A stretch of DNA of 64,000 nt from contig CAVPMN010000020.1 of NCBI GenBank assembly GCA_963706425.1, forward strand, positions 248,001-312,000, read 5' to 3'. Shown piece after piece: positions 52,173-59,577 of this stretch (positions are counted from its first letter, which is position 1; each line of letters starts with the position of its first letter). Source of the DNA: CAVPMN01 sp963706425 (GTDB lineage Bacteria > Actinomycetota > Acidimicrobiia > Acidimicrobiales > Acidimicrobilacustridaceae). A program made the translations under genes and the position numbers. The notes beneath the pieces were generated by a model, which was not told the DNA's origin, did no database searches, and saw nothing but the letters and a program-made list of their open reading frames with translations.

Positions 52173-53367
52173 ACGTCATCGGCAGGCTCGTCCACCCCGT
52201 GACGTTGCCGCTGTGGAAGCGCACCTTGCGTGCGTGGTCGACGTCGTAGTCGGGCATCCGCCGGTGCAGCTCCTCGAGAGCGACCCGACCCTCCATACGC
52301 GCCAGGCCGGCGCCAAGACAGAAGTGGGCCCCGAAACCGAACGAGGAGATCTGACGGGGCGGGCGGCGCAACACGTCGAAGTCGTCGGCGGTAGGGCCGA
52401 ACTCTCGCTCGTCGCGGTTGGCCGCGCCGATCAAGAGGAGCACGGAGTCGCCGGTGCGAAGGGTGCGACCGTGAAGCACGACGTCGCGCGCCACGGTGCG
52501 ATGCATGTACTGGGTGGAGTTGTGGAAGCGCACCACCTCCTCGATGCACCCCGGCACCAGCGAGGGATCGGCCACGAGGCGGTCACGCTGATCGGGATGC
52601 CGACTCAGCAGCTCGACGGCGTTGGCCACCATCTTCGTGGTGGTCTCGTGGCCCGCGATGATGAAGAGGATGCAGAAGGCGATGACCTCGTCGTCACTGA
52701 GCCGGCGGCCGTCGACGTCGAGCATCGCCAGGTCGGTGATCAGCCCGTCGCCCTCGCCGCGCCGGCGGCGGGGCAGGTCGTCGGCGAAGTACGCCAGCAG
52801 CGCGCCGTAGGCCTCGAGCGCCTCGTCGGGCAGCTCCATCACCCCGTCCTCTCGCACCAGGATGCGATCGGCGTGCACCCGTAGGGCGCCGCGGTCGTCG
52901 GGGGGCACGCCCAGCACGGCCGAGATGACATCCATGGGAAACGGCCCGGTCAGGTCGGTGACGAGATCGCACCGGCCGGTATCGATGACGGCGTCGAGAT
53001 AGCCGCCGATGATGCGACGGGTCTCGTCTTCCATGGCCGCGACCTTCCGCGGCGTGAAGACCCGGCTGACCAGCTTGCGCATGACCGTGTGCTCGGGCGG
53101 ATCCATGGTGATCATCATGGGCAACGGGTTGGGCCGACGCCGTTGCTCCAACGCGATGCCGAGTGCCGACGAGAAGGTCTCGAAGTCCTTGAAGGCGGCC
53201 TCGACATCCTCGAAGCGGCTCAGCGTCCAGAACTCGAGCTCGTCGTTCCAATAGGCGGGGGCCTCGTCGCGCAGCCGTCGGTAGATCGCGTAGGGGTCCT
53301 CGTGCACCGAGAAGGCGTAGGGGTTGTAGACGAGGTCGGCGGGCTGATCTGCCATGGGGTTGCTCAT
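52141..53367 (-). CDS. Cytochrome P450
   Basis: 408 residues from ATG 53367. I-helix FIIAGHETTTKMV (acid and Thr pair), K-helix EEVVRFHNSTQYMHR with ExxR, and heme loop SFGFGAHFCLGAGLARMEGRVAL with the thiolate Cys. It is a soluble bacterial P450 that needs a separate ferredoxin, and none is encoded nearby. An early PPEHTVMRKLVSRVFTPRKVAAM and CYP125/142-like length suggest a steroid, terpene or alkyl substrate, without proof. Its start overlaps the stop of the PPK2 gene by ATGA, an unusual coupling. Confidence 0.92.
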   Translation of the reverse strand: MSNPMADQPADLVYNPYAFSVHEDPYAIYRRLRDEAPAYWNDELEFWTLSRFEDVEAAFKDFETFSSALGIALEQRRRPNPLPMMITMDPPEHTVMRKLVSRVFTPRKVAAMEDETRRIIGGYLDAVIDTGRCDLVTDLTGPFPMDVISAVLGVPPDDRGALRVHADRILVREDGVMELPDEALEAYGALLAYFADDLPRRRRGEGDGLITDLAMLDVDGRRLSDDEVIAFCILFIIAGHETTTKMVANAVELLSRHPDQRDRLVADPSLVPGCIEEVVRFHNSTQYMHRTVARDVVLHGRTLRTGDSVLLLIGAANRDEREFGPTADDFDVLRRPPRQISSFGFGAHFCLGAGLARMEGRVALEELHRRMPDYDVDHARKVRFHSGNVTGWTSLPMTFTPVRVPASR

Positions 53368-54494
53368 CGGCGGTGAGGCACGAGCCGAGCCTCACCGCTC
53401 TCGTACACGTCGGCGGGGCGCCCGACCAACAGGGGGTCGAGCGGCCCGATGCGATCGATGTCCTTGCCGGTGTAGGGAAGTCGGTGCAGCACGTAACGCA
53501 TGGCGTTGAGGCGGGCCCGCTTCTTGCAGTCGGACTTCACCACCGTCCAGGGGGTCTCGTCGATGTCGGTGTGGGCGAACATCTCCTGCTTCGCCTCGGT
53601 GTAGCCGTCCCACTTGTCGAGCGACGCCAAGTCGATGGGTGACAGCTTCCACTGCTTGAGCGGATGCTTCTCGCGCTCACGGAATCGCCGGCGCTGCTCC
53701 TCTCGGCTCACCGAGAACCAGAACTTGATGAGGTGGATCCCGCTGCGAGCGAGGTTGCGCTCGAACTGCGGGGCCTGGCGCAGGAACTCGGCGTGCTCCT
53801 CGTCGGTGCAGAAGCCCATGACCCGCTCGACACCGGCTCGGTTGTACCAGGAGCGGTCGAACAGCACGATCTCGCCCTTGGTCGGCAGGTGCTCCACGTA
53901 GCGCTGGAAGTACCACTGACCCTGCTCGGCCTCGGTGGGCTTCTCGAGGGCCACCACCCGCGCGCCTCGTGGGTTCAGGTGCTCCATGAACCGTTTGATG
54001 GTGCCGCCCTTGCCCGCCGCATCGCGACCCTCGAAGAGCACTACCACCCGCTGGCCGGTCTCTTTGGTCCACGCCTGCAACTTGAGCAGCTCGACCTGCA
54101 GCCGGAACTTCTGCAGCTCGTAGGGCTTGCGCCGCATCAGGTTCTTGTAGGGATAGGCGCCCGAGCGCCAGTGCTTGGCCAGCTCGTCGTCGGAGTCGAG
54201 CGGAACGTCGCCATAGACGGGCTCGTCCTGCTCGAGCAGCACCTGGCGAACGAGCGGGAGGTCGTCGGGGGCGGTGCCGGCCAGCATGTCCTCGAGCCAG
54301 AGCGCGACCTCGGCCACCTCGTCGCGCGGCGCACGGGCCAGCACGTCGCGCACCGCCAGCAACCTCCCCGACCGCCCCTCGTCGGCGGCCTCGTCGGTGA
54401 CGTAGTGCTCGATCCCCGCCGGCGAGAGATCGGGCGCGACATCGCCGCGGACCGCTTCGCGCGGGACTTCGTCGTTCACGTGCGACGTCGACAT
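53364..54494 (-). CDS. ppk2: Polyphosphate kinase 2 (PPK2) family protein
   Basis: 376 residues from ATG 54494. The Walker A motif is EGRDAAGKGGTIKRF (about residues 155-169). The lid and Walker B region is LFDRSWYNRAGVERVMGFC, followed by IHLIKFWFSVSREEQRRRFRER and DKWDGYTEAKQEMFAHTD. These are the PPK2 blocks that transfer phosphate between polyphosphate and nucleotides. The N-terminal 110 residues before PYKNLMRRKPYELQK are an acidic helical extension not common to all members. The stretch upstream in the same frame belongs to the PNPOx gene, not to this protein. Its end is coupled to the P450 gene. Confidence 0.92.
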   Translation of the reverse strand: MSTSHVNDEVPREAVRGDVAPDLSPAGIEHYVTDEAADEGRSGRLLAVRDVLARAPRDEVAEVALWLEDMLAGTAPDDLPLVRQVLLEQDEPVYGDVPLDSDDELAKHWRSGAYPYKNLMRRKPYELQKFRLQVELLKLQAWTKETGQRVVVLFEGRDAAGKGGTIKRFMEHLNPRGARVVALEKPTEAEQGQWYFQRYVEHLPTKGEIVLFDRSWYNRAGVERVMGFCTDEEHAEFLRQAPQFERNLARSGIHLIKFWFSVSREEQRRRFREREKHPLKQWKLSPIDLASLDKWDGYTEAKQEMFAHTDIDETPWTVVKSDCKKRARLNAMRYVLHRLPYTGKDIDRIGPLDPLLVGRPADVYESGEARLVPHRR

Positions 54495-54552
54495 CGTCGG
54501 GAGTGTAAACGAGGCCCCGCCCAGCAGGCGGCGCCGGCGCTGGATCGGCCGG

Positions 54553-55022
54553 CTACTCCCGCTCGACCCGTCGCAGGCCACGCTCGGCGTCCACGACTCG
54601 ACCACCAGCTTGGTGCCTTCGTCGTTCAAGCAGGTGACGACCACCTCGGTGATGTCGGCGACGAACATCTGCCCGTCGGGCTGCTCGCTGTCGTCGGCCG
54701 TGGTGATCGGGCCGGCGGCCGTCGCCCGGCCGGCGATCTTCGCCTCGCCCGGCCACGCAGCCTCCTCGCCCTCGACGGGATCGACCGTTGGGCCGTGCAG
54801 CGCGAACCGAGGGTCACGCTCCAGATCTGCACCCTTGCGAGCGCCCGTCATCGAGCCGAAGCGCAGCTCACCATCGGTGAACTCGCATTCGATGCCGGAG
54901 ATGCGCGGCGAGCCGTCGGCGCGCAACGTGGCGATCGTCTTGTGGCGGCCGGCATCGAACAACCGCTGCACCCGCCCGGCGAATTGAGGCTCTGCCTGCT
55001 CGATGGCGCTCCACCTCGGCAT
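54553..55022 (-). CDS. Pyridoxamine 5'-phosphate oxidase-like flavin/F420 protein (frame break)
   Basis: About 157 residues from ATG 55022. It has the split-barrel opening FAGRVQRLFDAGRHKTIATLRADGSPRISGIECEF, then LRFGSMTGARKGADLERDPRFALHG, both typical of PNPOx-like proteins that hold FMN or F420. Near 54585 the frame changes and the natural end WTPERGLRRVERE is reached at 54553. In the original frame it runs on into PPK2, which would create a false fusion. The function is unknown. It is 58 bp upstream of the PPK2 gene on the same strand. Confidence 0.8.
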
Positions 55023-55100
55023 GGCCCGGATCGTACCTGTGGCGCGAGCTCGCAGGACTCGATGGTCCTGTTCGGATTCGAGGCGGCGTCGCCGTCCCCG

Positions 55101-55496
55101 TCAGGCAGACAGTGCTTTCTGCTTGAGCTGGTCGAACTCCTCCTGCGAGATCGAACCGCTGTCGAGCAGCTGCTTCGCCGACGCGATCTGCTCGGCCGGG
55201 CTCGATGCGCCGGCGACCTGCCGCACGTAATCGTCCATCTGCGACTGGACCTCTTGCTGTTGGCGAGCCGAGCGCTGAGCCATGCCGCGCCCTCGGGCGA
55301 TCAGATAGATGAAGATCATCAACCAGGGCAGCACGATGATGGCGATGCACCACACGGCCTTCATCCCTCCGGAAAGGTCTTCGCTGCGGAAGATGTCGGC
55401 GAAGACCGCGAAGATGATCCAGAGGATCATCACGAACCAGAAGAAGGCAAGCATCGACCAGAGAACGTCGGTCAGGTTGATTTCGGCCAAGAGCAC
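55101..55496 (-). CDS. PLDc_N plus SHOCT domain membrane protein
   Basis: 131 residues from GTG 55496. Two membrane helices (DVLWSMLAFFWFVMILWIIFAVF and WCIAIIVLPWLMIFIYLIARG) frame the sequence FADIFRSEDLSGGMKAVW, the pattern of the phospholipase-D-nuclease N-terminal (PLDc_N) region. The C-terminal 30 residues are a SHOCT domain: SPAEQIASAKQLLDSGSISQEEFDQLKQKALS. This pair is common in actinobacterial stress loci. It is divergent from DUF6325 with palindrome sites C1 and C2 in the gap. Confidence 0.88.
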   Translation of the reverse strand: MLLAEINLTDVLWSMLAFFWFVMILWIIFAVFADIFRSEDLSGGMKAVWCIAIIVLPWLMIFIYLIARGRGMAQRSARQQQEVQSQMDDYVRQVAGASSPAEQIASAKQLLDSGSISQEEFDQLKQKALSA

Positions 55497-55579
55497 GGAG
55501 CCGTTCCTCTCTACCCGGCCACGGCATCGGATCCGGGCCTCTTAGCGGCTCAGCCTCGCCAACGCCGGCCGACTGCACA

Positions 55580-55596
55580 TCACCCGGAATGGGCGA
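55580..55596. promoter_or_regulatory. 17-bp palindrome, site C1
   Basis: TCACCCGGAATGGGCGA, in the gap between the SHOCT gene (start 55496) and the DUF6325 gene (start 55754). It agrees with the consensus TCACCCG-N3-CGGGTGA except at two right-arm positions. Confidence 0.5.
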
Positions 55597-55660
55597 TCGG
55601 CAGGTCAGAGGGCCGGCGCCGACGGCACCGGTGATGCTGGCTGGCCCGAGTGAGGCGGGT

Positions 55661-55677
55661 TCACCCGTCATGGGTGA
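55661..55677. promoter_or_regulatory. 17-bp palindrome, site C2
   Basis: TCACCCGTCATGGGTGA, 81 bp from C1 centre to centre and 77 bp upstream of the DUF6325 start. This is almost the same distance as B2 to the NTF2-like start, and both are preceded by GGT. Confidence 0.62.
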
Positions 55678-55753
55678 TGTCGGTCGGCCGAGCGAGCCCC
55701 ACAATGGCCAGGCCGTGGCGGCATTCGCCACCAATCGAACGAATGGATGCACC

Positions 55754-56212
55754 ATGACCCACGACCCGCTCGATGACCTCGGCCCGGTTGACTTCGTCAT
55801 CGTCGAATTGCCAGCTGGTCAGAGCAACTTCACCGGCGAAGCTGCCGACGCGCTGGTCGCACTCGTCGAGTCCGGCACCATCCGGCTGCTCGATCTCATC
55901 GTCATCACGAAGGACGAGACCGGTGACATCGACGCCATCGAGCTCGCCGATCTCGACGACCTCGGACCGCTCGAGTCACTCGAGGCTGAGCTCGCCGAAC
56001 TGCTGGCCGAGGATGACGTGGTCCATCTCGCGGCAGCAATGGACCCCGGCAGCGTTGCCGTGGTCATCGTCTACGAGAACCTGTGGGCCGCAGCCTTCGC
56101 CTCGGCCGCACGTCGCGCCGGCGCGCAGCTGATCTCCAACGGCCGAATCCCCACCCAAGCCATCATCGCCGCCATCGAGGCCGACGCGGCACTCGAAGCA
56201 CAAGGAGCCTGA
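55754..56212 (+). CDS. DUF6325 family acidic protein
   Basis: 152 residues from ATG 55754. The opening GPVDFVIVELPAGQSNFTGEAADALVALVESGTIRLLDLIVITKD is characteristic of the DUF6325 group. It is followed by acidic helices LEAELAELLAEDDVVHLAAAMDP and a strand SVAVVIVYENLWAAAFASAARRAGAQLIS. It has no signal peptide or membrane segment and is strongly acidic. Function is unknown; these proteins are usually found beside SHOCT proteins. A 55-residue gene follows at once. The 17-bp palindromes upstream suggest stress control. Confidence 0.82.
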   Translation: MTHDPLDDLGPVDFVIVELPAGQSNFTGEAADALVALVESGTIRLLDLIVITKDETGDIDAIELADLDDLGPLESLEAELAELLAEDDVVHLAAAMDPGSVAVVIVYENLWAAAFASAARRAGAQLISNGRIPTQAIIAAIEADAALEAQGA

Positions 56213-56213
56213 G

Positions 56214-56381
56214 ATGCCACTTCGCCCAGCACGTAGAGGACGGGTCGGCGTCGTCGGCGCTCCCGTCGCCAAGACCGCGGTCGTCGCCCGAGCCGTCACC
56301 CCTGGCCCCTCCCCGGTCGCCAAGGCTGCCGTGGTCGGCGCCGCCGTCACCCCCGGTCGCGGCCGCCGTCGCCGCATCTGA
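56214..56381 (+). CDS. 55-residue basic peptide with internal repeat
   Basis: Starts ATG 56214, one base after the DUF6325 stop, in a run with CAAGGAG 10 bases upstream. The sequence has two similar units, VAKTAVVARAVTPG and VAKAAVVGAAVTPG, between a basic start (MPLRPARRGR) and a basic end (RGRRRRI). Such short Arg- and Ala/Val-rich partners regularly follow DUF6325/SHOCT genes in actinobacteria. A single hydrophobic helix that inserts in a membrane is possible. No function is known. Confidence 0.65.
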   Translation: MPLRPARRGRVGVVGAPVAKTAVVARAVTPGPSPVAKAAVVGAAVTPGRGRRRRI

Positions 56382-56460
56382 ACGCGGCGTGAGTCGCCGG
56401 GGCGGCATCGGTCGAGATTCCCGGCGAGGTGCTCACCGCTGACCCACCCGACCTCTCCGC

Positions 56461-57729
56461 TCAGGCAACCACGCCCTTTGGCGCCTGCTGCTTCATGAAG
56501 CCGAACAGGTAGCCGGCCACCCGGCGCATCTGGATCTCCTCGGCGCCCTCGGTGATCCGGTAGCGGCGGTGATGGCGGTAGATGTGCTCGAACGGCATGT
56601 GCCGCGAGTAGCCGAGGCCGCCGTGCACCTGCATGGCCCGATCGGCCGCCTCACAGCAGAGCCGGTTCGACCAGTAGTTGCACATCGACACCTTGTCGGA
56701 GACCGAGAAAGGCCCATAGGTGTCCATCTGCCAGGCCGTCTTGTGGATCAGGGCGCGCAGCATCTCGCACTGGGTCTGCAACTCCACGAGGGGGAACTGG
56801 ATCGCCTGGTTGGTGGCGAGCGGCTTGCCGAACGGCGCTCGCTCCTTCGCATAGGCGACGGCCCGGTCGATGCAGAACTGCGCCGCGCCCAGGCTCGACG
56901 CCGCCTGACGGATGCGGTTCTCGTTGAAGAAGTGCTGGGTGACCTGCAGACCCCGCCCCTCGCCACCGAAGATCGCGGTGTCAGGCACCCGCACTGCGTT
57001 CAACCGGATGTGGGCGTGATCGGTGGGCATGTTGAAGGTCCACAAGAACTCGACGATCTCGAAGCCCTCGCTGTCGGTGGGCACGAGGAACGCGGTGATG
57101 CCCTCGCCGTCACCGGCCTCACCGCTCGTGCGGGCGAAGATGAGGTCGTAGGGCGCCTTGTGGATCCCGGTGTTCCACGTCTTCTCACCGTTGATCACCC
57201 ACGTGTCGCCGTCGCGCACTGCGGTGGTCTCCATGTGGGTGGCGTCCGACCCGTGGGCCGGCTCGGTGATGCCGAACGCGAAACCGGTACGACCTTCGGC
57301 GAGGGCGTCGATCCACTCCTCCTTCTGCTCGTCGGTTCCGTAGGCGATCATCAACAACAGGCCCACGTTGTTGCCGACGATCGAGTGCTCGTTCTGCAGG
57401 TCGTTGTGCAGCCCGAGGCCGCGGCGGGCCAGGTGCTCACGGATCACCGCCATCCCGAGGTTGGTGCCGTCTTGTCCCCCGTGCTGCGCGGGGAACGGGT
57501 AGCGGTAATGGCCGGCGGCGTCTGCACGTCGGCGCGCCTCGGCGAGCAGGGCCTCCCACTCCTCGTTCGGGAGGCCTCCGCGATCCCAGTCGGTGCGGGC
57601 GTCCTCTCGTCGGTGATCGAAGAAGCGCATGTTGTCGTCGGCCTGCTCGAGCGGGACGATCTCCGCGTCGATGAAGGCGTCGAGTTCGGCGAGGTAGTCG
57701 GTCAGCTCGGTCGGCAGCTCGAAGTCCAT
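56461..57729 (-). CDS. Acyl-CoA dehydrogenase family protein
   Basis: 422 residues from ATG 57729. It has FPAQHGGQDGTNLGMAVIREHLA, FAFGITEPAHGSDATHMETTA (flavin-site strand), WVINGEKTWNTGIHKAPYDLIFAR, RQAASSLGAAQFCIDRAVAYAKERAPFG and AMQVHGGLGYSRHMPFEHIYRHHRRYRITEGAEEIQMRRVAGYLFG. The ITEGAEEIQ end is the FAD-adenine region. It oxidises an acyl-CoA; the position of the catalytic Glu suggests a branched-chain or long-chain type. It stands alone, convergent with the DUF6325 group. Confidence 0.92.
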   Translation of the reverse strand: MDFELPTELTDYLAELDAFIDAEIVPLEQADDNMRFFDHRREDARTDWDRGGLPNEEWEALLAEARRRADAAGHYRYPFPAQHGGQDGTNLGMAVIREHLARRGLGLHNDLQNEHSIVGNNVGLLLMIAYGTDEQKEEWIDALAEGRTGFAFGITEPAHGSDATHMETTAVRDGDTWVINGEKTWNTGIHKAPYDLIFARTSGEAGDGEGITAFLVPTDSEGFEIVEFLWTFNMPTDHAHIRLNAVRVPDTAIFGGEGRGLQVTQHFFNENRIRQAASSLGAAQFCIDRAVAYAKERAPFGKPLATNQAIQFPLVELQTQCEMLRALIHKTAWQMDTYGPFSVSDKVSMCNYWSNRLCCEAADRAMQVHGGLGYSRHMPFEHIYRHHRRYRITEGAEEIQMRRVAGYLFGFMKQQAPKGVVA

Positions 57730-57791
57730 GCGCCATTCTCGCCCCGAGCGCACGGTGGCGCCGGGTGAGCGCCAGCCAGCCTGGCGATGGC

Positions 57792-59465
57792 TCAGAGCTC
57801 GAGGAAGGCGTGGACGAGTGGGATCACCGACGACCCCTCCCCGCTGGCGGCGGCCACCCGCTTCATCGAGCCGGCGCGCACGTCACCCACGGCGAACACA
57901 CCTGGCGTCGACGTGGCCAGGCTCGGAGGCGGCAGTCCGTCCACCCACGTGTCCTGCGGGACATCGCGCCCCGTGAGGACGAACCCCCGGTCGTCGAGGG
58001 TCACCTCGGTAGGCAGCCAGGCACAGCGGGGCTCGGCCCCGAGCAGGAGGAACAAACCGTCGCAGTTGCGTCGCTCGACCTCGCCGGTCACCGTGTCGCG
58101 CAGGTCGATCCACTCGAGCCGGGCCGCACCGCCTCCGTCGGTCACCTCGCAACAGGTGCGCAGCGCGATGCGGCCGTTGTGCTCGATCTCGTCGATCAGG
58201 TAGCGCGACATCGTGGCGCCGAGCCCGTCGCGACGCACCGCGATGGTGACGGTCTTGGCGAAGCGGGCCAGATGCAGCGCAGCCTGTCCGGCCGAGTTGC
58301 CGCCGCCGACCACCACCACGTCGAGGCCCTCCATCTCGCGAGCAGCGGTCATGGCACTGCCGTAGAACACCCCGCGTCCGGTCAGCGCCTCGATTCCGGG
58401 AACACGCAGCTTGCGATAGGCCGCGCCGGTGGCGATCACGATCGCCCGCGCCCGGATGTCGCCGCCGGCGGTGTGCACGAGGTGTGGTGCGCCGTCGCGG
58501 GCGGGCGTGAGGCCGACGACGTCCCAGCCGGTGATGAACCGGGCACCGAAGCGATTGGCCTGGAAGCGGGCCCGTTGGGCCAGACGCATGCCGGAGATGC
58601 CTCGCGGGAACCCCAGGTAGTTGCGGATCATCGAGCTGGTGCCCGCCTGACCGCCGATCGCTTCGGATTCGAGCACCACTGTGGCCAGCCCCTCGGAGGC
58701 GCCGTAGACGGCGGCTGCCAGACCCGAGGGTCCCGCGCCGACGATGCCCAGATCGAAGACGGTGTCCTGATCGAGCTCGTCGGGACGGCCGGAGAAGGCG
58801 GCCGCCAGCTCGCGGGTGGAGCGAACCGGAACGATGCCCTTGGTGAGCACGTCGGCCAGCGGCAGCGACGGTGGCCCGTCGTAGGCGGCGATGATCTCCC
58901 GCCCGACCGGCGACTCGGGCGCGTGCACGCCGTGGGGCATGCCCATGCGCACGAGCAGGTCTCGCAGCTCGAGGGTGAGCAGGTCGTCGGGCTCGCCGAC
59001 GAGGCGCACGGCCTCGACCTCGGGGTCGGCCACGGTCGAGCCCCAGTCCGACAGCAACTCGGTGACGGCGGTGTGGAACTCCTCGTCGCGAGCGCCGCGG
59101 GGCAGCAGCAACACGGCTTCGAACCTGCCCGTCGCCTGGCCGGGGCGCAGCTGCTCGCTGTCGACCATGAACCGTTCGAACGGCGCCACCACCAGCACGC
59201 GAGCCGTGGGGACGAGCTGTCGCCAGTGGTGCAGGATCGACAGGGTGTCGTGGTCGAGATCGCCCTCGAGGGTGCTCGCGAAGAGCGACGAGTCGACGAC
59301 GAGCAGGGCGAGCTCGCCATCGGTCGCCGTGATCTCCTGGGCGATGTCGGACACGACGTCGGCCGATCGCGCCACCCGGATGTCGTAGTCGCGCCGGTAC
59401 CGGCCGAACTCGTCGGCCAGCGACTCGGCGTTCGCGTCGGATACGACCAGGATGACCGGGTTCAT
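57792..59465 (-). CDS. Thioredoxin-reductase-like flavoprotein with N-terminal receiver-like domain
   Basis: 557 residues from ATG 59465. Residues 1-125 (NPVILVVSDANAESLADEF, LALLVVDSSLF, RVLVVAPFERFMVDS) resemble a response-regulator receiver but lack a clear phospho-acceptor context. The middle part resembles a glutaredoxin-like domain without a CxxC. The flavoprotein part has FDLGIVGAGPSGLAAAVYGASEGL and DVVVVGGGNSAGQAALHLARFA. Where thioredoxin reductase has its CxxC, this protein has GVFYGSAMTAAREMEG, with no cysteines. It therefore cannot act as a normal disulfide reductase and may use another acceptor, as ferredoxin/flavodoxin-type reductases do. The fused layout is known in actinobacteria. 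Confidence 0.82.
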   Translation of the reverse strand: MNPVILVVSDANAESLADEFGRYRRDYDIRVARSADVVSDIAQEITATDGELALLVVDSSLFASTLEGDLDHDTLSILHHWRQLVPTARVLVVAPFERFMVDSEQLRPGQATGRFEAVLLLPRGARDEEFHTAVTELLSDWGSTVADPEVEAVRLVGEPDDLLTLELRDLLVRMGMPHGVHAPESPVGREIIAAYDGPPSLPLADVLTKGIVPVRSTRELAAAFSGRPDELDQDTVFDLGIVGAGPSGLAAAVYGASEGLATVVLESEAIGGQAGTSSMIRNYLGFPRGISGMRLAQRARFQANRFGARFITGWDVVGLTPARDGAPHLVHTAGGDIRARAIVIATGAAYRKLRVPGIEALTGRGVFYGSAMTAAREMEGLDVVVVGGGNSAGQAALHLARFAKTVTIAVRRDGLGATMSRYLIDEIEHNGRIALRTCCEVTDGGGAARLEWIDLRDTVTGEVERRNCDGLFLLLGAEPRCAWLPTEVTLDDRGFVLTGRDVPQDTWVDGLPPPSLATSTPGVFAVGDVRAGSMKRVAAASGEGSSVIPLVHAFLEL

Positions 59466-59577
59466 CGGCTCAGTATCGCAAAGCCCCACACGGATGCAGC
59501 AGGGCAGCTCAGACTCCCCCGATCGGCACCAGCAAGACGTCAGATCGGCCCACAGGACACTGCCGATCGAGAGCGGT

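Noticed and set aside
53364..55022. A single 552-codon frame joining a PNPOx-like domain to PPK2
   Set aside because: The PNPOx part reaches its natural family end WTPERGLRRVERE at 54553 in a shifted frame, and PPK2 has its own ATG at 54494. The fusion comes from one missing base near 54585.
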